Shown one piece after another: positions 54,720 through 64,000 of a stretch of DNA of 64,000 bases. The notes below the pieces were generated by a model. That model was not told the origin of the DNA, ran no database searches, and worked only from the letters and a program-made list of their open reading frames with translations. Origin of the DNA: Albugo candida (taxonomy: Eukaryota > Oomycota > Peronosporomycetes > Albuginales > Albuginaceae); the NCBI GenBank assembly GCA_905220665.1, contig CAJNAR010000146.1, forward strand, positions 434,001 through 498,000, given 5' to 3'. Position numbers and translations under genes: made by a program. Numbering within the stretch: the stretch's first letter is position 1; every line of letters starts with the position of its first letter.

Positions 54720-55652
54720 CTAGAAGAAATGCGATTCTGGATTTTGCGTGTACCCATCTCCTGATTCTTCTTTAGCGCCTCGGAGAAGCAGCGCAGCTCC
54801 AATTGCAAGCAACGCACCAAAAACGCCAACCAACGCCCCCGAGCCGAGTTTGTTTCCATAGGCTTCCAACTTTCCTAAGACACGATTTCGGCACATAAAA
54901 TAAGGATTTGCACCGACCATCGTATTCTCCATTCCCGTGACCAATCGACTTCCGCAATAAATCAAAATATCGTTTGTTCGTGGACACTGCTCATTCGACC
55001 ACTCCATGACACCCCAATACTCTGCTGTTTGCGTCGTAAACGAGCACCCTGAGCATGCCGTAGTAAGTCCAGTCAACCGCGTTATCATCGGATTGTTGAG
55101 TGCTTGATTGCAAGTACTTCCAAGTGAGGCTTCTGACCCGACAATTCCAATTAAAGTGGCTACCACTTCACGCGATAACATCGTCCCAGCGGTAGCTTGT
55201 AATGGAATCTCATTGCAGATAAACGATCCTTGAGCATAACAGTATGCTCTTTCGAACCCGTTTTTTATATTCACTTCGTCGAGGTTGACGGGAAACGGTC
55301 TTCCTTGCCAATCGTCTGCTCGAGAAGATATCAAATACCCCGATACGGTCACAACGAGTAAGAGTATCATAAATATCGCCGATAGTCCCGCAAATGCAAT
55401 AAGTACGACGTTCGATTTGATAAACGCTGCAGCTATTCCCAGAAATCCCAAAACGATTACAAAGCCACCCAGGACCTTGATTAGTGTGATCACCGTATGT
55501 GACGTATCCTCATAATAGCTATCTACCACGTCAATCCATCCCGTTCGATGAATATCGATGGCAAAATATAATAAGAGGATGCCGCTTATGAGAATTAAGA
55601 CGCTGACACCAGATAGCGCAATAACAGCAGGAAACTTTGAGTTCGATCCCAT
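54720..55652 (-). CDS. second tetraspanin-like membrane protein
   Basis: Intronless, 310 residues from ATG 55652 (MGSNSKFPAV; the upstream in-frame triplet is TTG). Four hydrophobic helices at about 8-30, 60-80, 87-110 and 275-300; the large loop between helices 3 and 4 (about 165 residues) has several cysteines and a GCS motif in place of CCG. Topology is like the tetraspanin at 36.5 kb, but sequence similarity between the two is low. The spacing of 18 kb and lack of repeats argue against a recent tandem duplication. Confidence 0.75.
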   Translation of the reverse strand: MGSNSKFPAVIALSGVSVLILISGILLLYFAIDIHRTGWIDVVDSYYEDTSHTVITLIKVLGGFVIVLGFLGIAAAFIKSNVVLIAFAGLSAIFMILLLVVTVSGYLISSRADDWQGRPFPVNLDEVNIKNGFERAYCYAQGSFICNEIPLQATAGTMLSREVVATLIGIVGSEASLGSTCNQALNNPMITRLTGLTTACSGCSFTTQTAEYWGVMEWSNEQCPRTNDILIYCGSRLVTGMENTMVGANPYFMCRNRVLGKLEAYGNKLGSGALVGVFGALLAIGAALLLRGAKEESGDGYTQNPESHFF

Positions 55653-55934
55653 AGAAAATAAGAAAATGTTCAAGTGTTTATGTCGAGTTTTACCGCTTGT
55701 ACCTACGTGGTCCGCTTGATTTTTAGTAAGCGTTGTACTTCATCCTTCCAAATCATCGTAACGTTGTGTCGACTGAGTGCAGAAAAATGGATTTTTATGC
55801 CAAAAGTTGCAACACTATACAAGCTGTTGTAAAGTCGTCGGTCCTAAGCTGTAAATTTTCCTCTTCCTATCGTCCACTCGAACGTTATTTTGATACAATG
55901 GCACACAACCATTTCATAGAAACGTACTTAATAT

Positions 55935-55961
55935 TCAATCAGATCGTTGTGATCTGATTGA
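55935..55961. repeat. perfect 11-bp hairpin overlapping the PTPDC1 stop codon
   Basis: TCAATCAGATC and GATCTGATTGA flank a GTTGT loop. The left arm starts at the stop codon of the minus-strand phosphatase gene (TGA at 55937-55935), so the hairpin spans the final codons. It may affect the 3' end of the transcript. Confidence 0.85.
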
Positions 55962-57702
55962 TTTATTTGACATGTAACTTGGTAACGGGTCAAGGTTCAC
56001 TTTTACTGGTGACATACAAGTACCAGTAGGTGCATCAGCTGAAGCTGCACTTTGCCGACGTAGCAAGTCCTCCACGGGCGCTCGTATATTGGTTGATTGT
56101 GGGAGGGAACGAGATTCTGAGGGTTTCCGCGGGGAGGAAAGAGGAGATAACTTTTGAGGATCGTCAGTGTTGAGTCTATGAATGAGGTCCATATTCAATG
56201 GCAAAGGTTCTCTGAGCTTCCATTCTCGAGATAAAGACTGAATCAAAATGGAAGCTTCTTGAATAAGTGTGGAATCACCCATACTGTTATCAGCTATCTG
56301 TCTCAAGTGGAAAACTGCCATTCCAATACGACGATATAGATTTTCCGAAAGCTTTGAATCAGGTTGATTCCTGAGTAGAAATCTCAACAGTGTGAGGATC
56401 CGATCAATGGCCAACGCGACACTCATCGGCAAACCATTCATTTGGAGATAAACGTTTTGTGACGTCGAACTGATCATACAAGCGTCGAGCAAAGGCTTAC
56501 TCAGATGCTCCAACCAGTCCAAAAGCAGAGCTGAAAATATCGTTATGGCATTCTCAGAGCTCATAGACTGTTGCAGAGAATGCCAAGCGTGCGGACCCTG
56601 ATTGAATGCGACTTTTATAGAAAATAATTCATCGAGTATCGATGTACTCTGCGACGCTGAGGCCCCCAAAGTATCTTGAGGAGAGCTGTGCCTTCGACCG
56701 AAGGATCCAGAGTCCTGGTTGCGACTGTTTGCCAGATATCTGAGCGGTACTTGCGCTCGAGGCGGATGAGCTATCAAAGTCTGAATGACCTCGAACGATG
56801 CCTTTTCAGAAAACTGTTCCAATTTCGAACAAAGAAAATTCAGAATCCTGGATATCTGGAAACTTCTTTGACCCGTGTGAGTTCCATGCATCAAACGATT
56901 TTGCTGCTCAATAGCTTGTGCAATTGTGAATGGCTCGTGGATGAACGGTAACGCGAATGTGACTTTAGCAGAATTCATATATTCACAAAATTCATGAACA
57001 AATGTCGCTTGACCTGAAGTTTGTATGGAACCTGGCCGATCTCGTCGTACGATATGAATCGCGCGCTCAGGAGAGATCCCATGCATGAAAAGAAGAACAC
57101 AAGCAATTGCGAGACCTGTTCGGCCATATCCGGCATGACAATGGACAGCTACCTAATATCGATTGAGCATTATCAAAACACACAAATCATCCTCACCTTT
57201 TGCATTCCGTCCTGTAGCATCGACGTCATCACTTTGACAATGTCCATCATCAACGAAAGCGGTGGCACAGTCATATCTTCCCATCCAAAATTGTAAAATT
57301 GGACTGTTGAATGGAAAGGAGTCAGTAACCACGATACATAAGTACCTGTTACCAACTCTTTTGTGCCATAAAGTCGTTTTCTGGATCGTATGGAAAACCA
57401 CTTGATCCAAGACCGTCTCCACAAAATGGATGTTCGCCTGGAATCGTCAGATTGAAGACAGCTGTGATATGATGACGATGGAATTGGTCGGTTATTTGGT
57501 ACTGTTTGATCAATCGCGAGGAAGGACGCATCATTCCAAGAATTCGATCAGTTATCCAGTCCGCATGTAAACCGGGAATTGGTGAGTCTGTTTTCGCCAG
57601 AGCGGCATGTTCACTGCAGCGTTTACATTGTGGTCCCCCGCAAAATCGACATTTAATTGTCAGTTTTTGTTCCCAATCTCTCGCTCGAACAGGAGAACTC
57701 AT
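55935..57702 (-). CDS. PTPDC1-type protein tyrosine/dual-specificity phosphatase
   Basis: Three exons: 57702-57357, 57303-57197, 57152-55935 (introns 53 and 44 nt), 556 residues. The spliced protein follows PTPDC1: CRFCGG near the start, GLHADWITDRILGMMRPSS, HHITAVFNLTIPGEHPFCG, QFYNFGWEDM and then the catalytic loop HCHAGYGRTG (Cys156, Arg162), then RRDRPGSIQTSGQATFVHEF. All catalytic residues are present. PTPDC1 is linked to cilia and cytokinesis in animals and is related to Cdc14 (CDC14 lineage PTPs). The long C-terminal region is polar and Ser/Arg-rich. The 44-nt second intron is among the shortest here. Confidence 0.92.
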
Positions 57703-57791
57703 ATCGACTGCGTTTGCGATAATAATAGAAAGATAAGTTTTGGATTGAGTATTTGTATTTTGAGAATTATATCTCGATGCAAAGTTTCGTT

Positions 57792-58941
57792 TTATTCAAC
57801 AAAGAATTTGTTCAGTGGCATGCGATTTTCATCGATATCGATGACGAAACGTGGAATGCTGTTTATTCGAGAGAGACTTTCCTCATGTTTCCGGTCGATT
57901 CGCTTTGGTGGATTATACAAGGCTTCGAGATAGAGATGATACGATGGCATGTATCGATCCACAAAGTCTTTCACTTGCGCACTGGTCAACGAAGGTTTTT
58001 TAGCAGTCCGCATAGCGGCTTCCTGTTCTTCTCTCCATCTGCCACAACACATTTCGCCATGAGATACTGCGTCGCGATGGGAATACAATACCGGTAAACC
58101 CAAGCAAGATCTGAGACTCGAAACAGTATCAGACCATTTAACTCGCGGTAAAGCAGCTCAAACTTCTTCAGTTCTAAATTGATGGGAACGAGGTGTTTGC
58201 TATGCATTGATCACGAATGTGATATAAAGATACTTTTTTGAAACTCGCATACCTTGGTACTTGGATGGATTCGACGGCCTGAAAGCCCAAGCACCAGCCT
58301 TCGATGAGGAGCACATCCAAAGGACCTATTTTAGCTCGTTACACACTAACATAAAAAATGGTATTGACCGTATACCTTTCATTCGGTTCCATAGTCCCAC
58401 TGGAACTCGATCACCACGTCCTTGATTGCATGACTTATCGTATGCTGGTATCGGTATGGTCTTTGTGGATTGTTTGCATTCGCGTACAAAGTCGAGTAAA
58501 AGGCGGAGATCATGCGTACCCGGATTTCCTCGGTACTGAGAAAAGAAACGTGGGGGTTTCTATCAATCGGTTGGGTCGTGGTACCTGGAGCAAAGGATTG
58601 TCCGAGTTTTCCTTAGCGATGTGTACTTGATCAGTATAGCTCATGTATACATCATCCAGCGAGATAACAGCGCATTTTTTGCCGATTGCGTTGAAACCTG
58701 CCTTTAGTATACTGCAAGCGGTTGTTTTTCCACCGCCTTGCACGCAGCTAAGACCAATCACGGTACATTTATGGTGTTCACTGAAGTGGTTTCGATCTAA
58801 AAGATCATTTATCCATTGGAATATTGGCACATAAGTGTGATCGATCAGATGTTTTATTGCTTTCCCGTCTAACGAGCGCGATAGATGAGGAATTTGCCGC
58901 TTCAAAGCGGTAGTAAGTAACTCATCGACGAGAATCTGCAT
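57792..58941 (-). CDS. D-glycerate 3-kinase (GLYK/Tda10-like)
   Basis: Five exons: 58941-58585, 58535-58376, 58325-58253, 58199-58092, 58038-57792 (introns 49, 50, 53 and 53 nt), 314 residues. P-loop GLSCVQGGGKTT at 63-74, then SLDDVYMSY, RGNPGTHDLRLL, AYDKSCNQGRGDR, LLIEGWCLGF and WREEQEAAMR with MPSYHLYLEAL, in the order of glycerate kinases and yeast Tda10. It would phosphorylate glycerate to 3-phosphoglycerate (photorespiration or serine catabolism). No organelle leader is seen. Each junction restores the motif in frame. It lies 90 bp upstream of PTPDC1 in the same direction. Confidence 0.92.
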
Positions 58942-59415
58942 TGAGACCCGAGATTGTCTTGTAATAATATATGGAGATTATAATGTGCGACTGAATACTA
59001 AATGTGATGGGCTTTAAGGTAGTCTACGCCATTACAGCAGCTTTTCACGACAATAATAATTAAGGTTTGAGCATCGACGTCCACCATAATAGAGCTTCTC
59101 GACTAGGATCAATGATTAAAACAATCTTGTCTTCATGTGACCAAAATTTGGTGTAACTTGACACATATCTAGGATCACACCTTATTTTGGATCACAATGA
59201 AAGACCATCAAGACGTGAAAAACGCTGCGCATGCGCTTAATGTAAGCGCCCTAGACTTATATTTGGCAATATATGAGGTGAAGCGAGATCTCATAGAAAC
59301 TTGCTTATTAGGATAGAGGCTCTGGGCTAGATTTTGGTGCCGTCAATTTTATCTAATCGCATGTTTGTATGAGCTAAAGCCAACTTTTTAGAGGTCACAG
59401 TAGAAGGAGACAGTT
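58942..59415. other. spacer between glycerate kinase and YIPF gene
   Basis: 474 bp between two divergent start codons. Stops occur in all frames and no repeat or RNA structure was recognised; presumably promoter sequence. Confidence 0.5.
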
Positions 59416-60321
59416 ATGAGGAAGGAGTCATATCACAAAACGGTACACAGCGATACACTTTCATGTTTATCATTCACTACTAATAACTATGGTCAAGTTC
59501 GTAATAAACTCATGGGCAAAGAAAACGACAAAGGCGTCAATAAAATCTGCGGTTGCTTTACATTGGCTTACTATCAGCCTGTGCGTATTTCACACGTTAA
59601 AAATAAGCGCTTCTAATGCGCATTCATAGTACTTCGATGTGGACACAAGTGACGTACAACAACGAATTTCAAGAGCGATTTTACCGCTTAAGAAAAATCC
59701 TCATTTCACTGAAATCATTGGAACTTCTCCTGATGCTTATGGCCCTTTTTGGCTTTCCACTACGCTCATTTTTATGCTTGCCAGTTGCAGTAATGGCGCA
59801 GGGTATCTGGATTTTCAAGGTGATAAAGATGAATGGACATATGATTTCTCTCTTTTGGCTACGGCGTATACACTCGTCGTTTCCTTCGTTTTGGGTGTGC
59901 CGGTTCTCACTTGGGGAGCAGTCAGATACCTTGGAGCTACTTTGAGTTTGACGTATCTCATTTGTCTGTACGGGTATTCTACGACGCTCTATATACCAGC
60001 TTCCGTACGTATCTTTCCTATTCAATGCATATAATCGGACTGAAATCTTTACTTTGCGTGTAGTTTCTTTGTATGCTACCGGAAGATGCATCTGATTGGA
60101 TCGTTTTGCTTTTCACTATGACGTGGTCCTTGTTTTTCCTGCTCAATAACTTTTGCAATGCGATTCGCGGCCAGTTGAGCAATGAAAAGATGCTACCATT
60201 CTTTGCAATGATTAGGTTCGTGAATTCTTGTCATCCGTGATTGATGAGCGTGACTGTATGCGTTCTTCTTAGCGCCGTGCATTTAATGTGGACGATCATG
60301 CTTAAGCTCTTGTTTTTCTAA
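59416..60321 (+). CDS. YIPF1/2-like Golgi membrane protein (Yip1 domain)
   Basis: Four exons: 59416-59580, 59630-60004, 60064-60215, 60273-60321 (introns 49, 59 and 57 nt), 246 residues from ATG 59416. The first junction creates FTLAYYQP followed by YFDVDTSDVQQRISRAILPL, matching YIPF1/2 (EYYQTFFDVDT). PDAYGPFWLSTTLIFML follows, then five hydrophobic helices across residues about 90-245. These proteins cycle through the Golgi and bind Rab GTPases. An ATG at 59512 (MGKENDKG) could be the true start, as the first 32 residues are unlike the family. Confidence 0.85.
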
Positions 60322-60379
60322 TTAAAGCAGCACATACTTCTTTTATATTGCACTCTTAGTATAGGATTTCTTATTCTGA

Positions 60380-63138
60380 CCGTGCAAAATACATTATTTT
60401 GCAACATGCCACAATAAATTGCTAAATTCACAAACTAGCCAAATTAGACGCATTGATTTCAAAACTCGGCGCATTTCGACTACCTCTTTGCCTAATTACT
60501 GCAGCAAATCCAGCGACTATACGTATTCAACCCCTCATGCGCTGGGTACATATTATACCATCTCTATTTGTCAACCTCAGCATCCCAATCGCATCCAAAG
60601 AGACACAAATATCTCTTCTGGTGATTCGTGTCCATTCATTTTCACACCGTCCAAACGCCTCATTTGTTCTTTACAGACACCCAAAGTCATATTACAGTCC
60701 ATCGGTTTCAATGCGACAATCCAACTACCGTCATTAAAGAACGGTACGATTCATTCCACGCAGCAAATTCGAAAACGCTGAAATCTGATTTTGTTCTTCA
60801 AGGCTCTGTGTACCCGGCGCTTTTGCACTATCAAGTCGAATTTTTGGACGGTGAGTTGATCCATAATGAGACGATATGTACGACAGATACGCATGGGAAC
60901 TTTCAATCTCAAGTTGAGATTCCAATAGCCAAAATTAGGATATTCAGAAGTGGCACACAAAGGCTCATTACGACCGTATACAAAGTCGAAAATACCACGA
61001 AATCCGTCGATATACTACCTTCAGACCCGAAATCCAATACTTCAAATGTTTCTGTCGCAACAGCGCCACAACCCAATGCGATTCGCGATAAACAGGCAGC
61101 ACCAGCTGGAAAGAGTGCACTCAACACTAAAGCTGCCCAATTCTTTGAGGTGGACTCATTGCTAAAGCTATATTCCTCTGAAAGCTCTGTGTTTGTATCG
61201 CCTGGCTGGGTGTCATTCTTGCCTCCTCTCGTGACACTTGTGATGTCTGCTGTTCTTAACGATGTCATTTTGGCACTTCTGATGGGAATTTGGTGTGGGG
61301 CTACGATCGTATCGCATGGAAATGTCTTGACGGGGTTTCTACGAACATTTGACTATTACTGGGTTAACGCTTTTCTCATAGAAGGTCATGCAGGCGTATT
61401 GTTATTCACAATCATCCTGGGTGGTACCATTGGAATCGTTCAAAAGGGAGGTGGTGCCCATGGCCTGGCGTTTCTTGCACAAAAGTACATGACGTCTCCA
61501 CTTCGTATGCAATTTGCGACCTGGGCGCTTTGCCTGACCATTTTCTTTGATGATTTCTCGTGTATTTTAATTATCGGAAGCTCATTACGTCAGATTCTGA
61601 CTCAGACTGGTGTGAGTCGAGAGAAATTTGCCGCCATTATTCATACATTGGGTGTATGTCTTCCATCGATGGGTACGTCGGTGCTTTTGTGACGCCATCA
61701 CTCCTATTGAACGTCTTCTTCTGTAGCGCCTGTGAGCTCCTGGATCGGTGTTGAGATTGGTTACATAGCTGCTGAGCTTCATAATCTCGGACTGAATTGG
61801 GATCCATTTCTCACATGTTTGTCTTGCTTACACTATCGGTTCTTCCCTATTTTGTTTATCGGCTTCATTTTCATCACAATAATTTGTCAGAAAGACTTTG
61901 CGGGTATGGTACAATTCGAAAAAGATGCAGCAGCTTCGCCATTACAAACACGTGAAATCTCACCAGCATTTGGAGCCGTACAGCCAGAAGATAGTCCAAA
62001 GGCTGAACCAGGTCCAGTGGAACCTGATCCGAAAAAACCCATGCGATGGCAAAATGCCGCAATTCCGTTCACATTTATCGTAATCGCTACTTTTCTCGGT
62101 ATGATTATTGACGGTGCTACACGTCTCACCCAAAACGACCCGAAGCGAAACTATACGATTTTGGACGCATTAAGTGCCTGCAATTCCGTTTCGGCGCTTA
62201 TTCGAGCGTCCAGCGGTGGATGGCTAATAGCCAGTCTCTTACTTGGTATTCAACGTATCCTTACGCTCGATGAGCTGGCAAAAGCTTGGGCCGAAGGAAC
62301 TAAAGATGTGCTCAATCCACTGATCGTTCTTTTACTAGCATGGGCATTAGGCAGTGTCATCACTGAAATCAATGTCGCATCTTACATCGCCTCATCTGTC
62401 GGAAAGCAAGTCCGATCCGAATACATCTCTTCTCTCGCGGCTGTTTTCTGCTATGTGGTATCCTTTGCCACTGGAAGCGCTTTCGGAACAATGGCCATCA
62501 TGTTCCCTATCATTTCTCCTTTGGCGTACGAAATAAGCGGTGGTGACTCGGATGTGTTGATGCAATGTTTTGGAAGTGTTCTTGGAAGCTCTATTTTCGG
62601 TAATATTTGCTCGCCTATCGCTGACACTTCGATTCTCGTCTCATTATCGACACACGTTCCATTGGATAATCATATTCGAAGCATTTTGCCTTACGCGCTA
62701 TTAGTTGGAATTATTTCGATTGTCGGTGGATCACTTCCCATTTCGTTTCGGATTTTGAGCACATTTTCAGCATTCATTCTTTCCTTTGCAGCGCTTTTAT
62801 TAATTGTGTTTTTTTGTGGTACGCGTGTGAACCGAAGGTATCGGGCGCTTTCTTCGTGCAGTTTGGATACAATTTCGGCATCTTCAGTTGCGACGCCGCC
62901 GCCAGAAACATTACGTGAAGATACGTATTCAGAAAGAAAAGCACATCCAAATGCCAATTCAAATTCACACGCGCAAGTTTTATCGCCTATTTTGGCGTCT
63001 CCGTCCCATTCGTCACATGGAGAGCTTTATGGAGGGAATGGATCGTATAGCTCGATACCCGCGTTTCGGGAGCTTCCGTATTACTCCTCATACGGAGAAA
63101 AAGCGGATGAGAAGAGTGCTTTATTAGCGCATTCTTGA
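60380..63138 (+). CDS. NhaC-type Na+/H+ antiporter family protein (5' exon not located)
   Basis: Secure exons: one ending at 60743 (open from 60380, no in-frame ATG), 60803-61672 and 61727-63138 (introns 59 and 54 nt). The first ~200 residues form an extracellular Ser/Thr-rich domain. A polytopic transport domain follows with 10-12 hydrophobic helices (PPLVTLVMSAVLNDVILALL, IFFDDFSCILIIGSSLR, SMAPVSSWIGVEIGYIAAEL, ITEINVASYIASSV). The FFDD and GSAFGTMAIMFP motifs are typical of PF03553 antiporters. A disordered, Ser/His-rich C-terminal tail lies in the cytosol. An upstream exon with a signal peptide is needed; an in-frame alternative 35-nt intron at 60546-60580 was judged too short. Confidence 0.8.
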
Positions 63139-63212
63139 TGTTAGCCTATCACTTAACGGATAATAATAATGTAACAACGGATTATTGTTGGATGTGTCCT
63201 GTTACTACGAAT

Positions 63213-64000
63213 ATGACAAGCATGGAAATGAGTGCTGATAGTAATCCTTATTTGGACTACTTTAACGAATTCGTAGAGAGCGCACCGAAGGATTTTGCGC
63301 ATGTGTTTAATGATGAGATGGATGAGGATACGCGTCAAAAGTATCACAATATGCTTGATGTACAGATCGCAATGGTAAAGACGATTGGATTCATGCATTG
63401 ATATGCTGAAAATGTTGGTGCCGATTGGTAGAAATATGCGTGGGCGATCCCTGATGAGAGAGCGTTGCAGATTATCAAGTGTTATGGACCGGTAACACTG
63501 ACATGGTTTGATGTTGACAGAACATATCAGAATGATGATCAGATTGTAGAAATGGGTGCAGGAACAGGATACTGGGCAAAACTATTGGAGCTTCGTGGTG
63601 TTGACATTATCTGTTATGATTTACATGGATCAGAATCGATTGAGGTGGAAAGTCCCACTGAGGCCAATGGGTCCAATGAAACCGATATAAGCCCGAGACA
63701 AAGCGACGGGGAAGAAGGTGAGTTGTTGGAACAGTATTACTGGACAAAGGTCTTGTCTGGAACACCAGAGGTATACGCGATTGAGACTACATCGCAAACA
63801 TCTTTTTAGATTGTGTCTTTAGGTGCTGTCAAAGCACACAGAACGCACATTACTGCTTTGCTATCCGGACGATTTTGAGGAGAGCGAGGAATCAATGGCG
63901 TTGACTTGTCTGGATCACTATAATGGAGACACAATCATCCATGTCGGCGAATGGCTTGGGCAGACATTGTGCCTTCCAGATGCTTGGTACTGCGAAAATC
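63213..64000 (+). CDS. SAM-dependent methyltransferase-like protein, cut by the window end
   Basis: Four exons so far: 63213-63374, 63432-63491, 63543-63770, 63823-64000 (introns 57, 51 and 52 nt); it continues past 64000. ATG 63213 is preferred, though 63222, 63228 or 63135 are possible. The spliced protein reads KYAWAIPDERALQIIKCYGP, IVEMGAGTGYWAKLLELRGV (a SAM motif I with GAGTG), DIICYD, then RTLLLCYPDDFEESEESMAL and VIHVGEWLGQTL. This is a conserved protein of fungi and oomycetes with a methyltransferase-like fold; the substrate is unknown. Each intron lies between motifs and restores a continuous reading. Confidence 0.82.

Noticed and set aside
36522..55652. The two tetraspanins as a tandem duplication.
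   Set aside because: They lie 18 kb apart with low similarity and no repeats between them.
60546..60580. A 35-nt intron that would link a signal-peptide-like frame (near 60453) to the antiporter exon.
   Set aside because: It is shorter than every other intron here (minimum 43 nt) and the upstream frame has no in-frame ATG.

Overview
This is a nuclear window from a gene-dense eukaryote. It has about 40 protein genes in 64 kb, split between both strands with short spacers. I reconstructed 48 GT-AG introns by joining reading frames; all but two are 43-75 nt. Gene content points to a flagellated stramenopile, most likely an oomycete: an axonemal outer-arm dynein intermediate chain and CFAP52, a WRKY19-like zinc-finger protein with tandem CxxxxC...GxCxxH repeats, a receiver-domain/NEK-kinase/DUF547 fusion, a plant-type SPIRAL1 homologue and a secreted S8 protease. 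The density, mid-40s GC by eye and tiny introns would suit a compact white-rust (Albugo-like) genome. That species-level guess is inference only. I see no bacterial operons, CRISPR arrays, complete transposons, rRNA or tRNA genes.

Layout. 0-8.3 kb: secreted subtilisin-like protease, DNAI1-type dynein intermediate chain, chorein-N/IQ protein. 8.5-13.5 kb: ARP4 and Rab GDI from a 97-bp divergent promoter, SPIRAL1-like protein, RRP9. 13.5-14.7 kb: nearly empty spacer. 14.7-22.5 kb: SH3 protein, cap-1 methyltransferase (CMTR1), glutaredoxin, small membrane protein, mitochondrial-type RCC1 protein, polytopic membrane protein. 22.7-31.6 kb: FHA-CHAT-STAND protein, DinB-like protein, CFAP52, MYND protein with CCDC53-type motifs, AATF/Bfr2, RS-domain protein. 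31.8-41.7 kb: SAC3/GANP TREX-2 protein, tetraspanin, REC-NEK kinase-DEP-DUF547 protein, CAAX-box Ras GTPase. 41.9-48.5 kb: small acidic protein, TTD14-like ATPase, long-form tRNase Z, DPY30-motif protein, a BCL7-like locus and an incomplete NIF/FCP1 phosphatase. 49.1-64 kb: WRKY19-like protein, RPRD-type CID protein, UTP15, second tetraspanin, PTPDC1-type phosphatase, glycerate 3-kinase, YIPF1/2 protein, NhaC-type antiporter and a methyltransferase-like gene cut by the window end.

Themes. Three nucleolar ribosome-biogenesis factors (RRP9, AATF/Bfr2, UTP15) occur here but are not adjacent. RNA-processing factors are frequent (CMTR1, RS protein, SAC3, RPRD, tRNase Z), as are ciliary genes (DNAI1, CFAP52, the DPY30-motif protein). 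Most genes are conserved housekeeping genes. The unusual content is in multidomain signalling proteins: the FHA-CHAT-STAND protein (22.7-25.5 kb) resembles a protease-NTPase immune or cell-death switch, and the receiver-kinase-DUF547 protein (37.8-40.7 kb) joins a bacterial-type phosphorelay module to a NEK-like kinase. Exon boundaries come from GT/AG signals plus frame and homology continuity, not transcripts.
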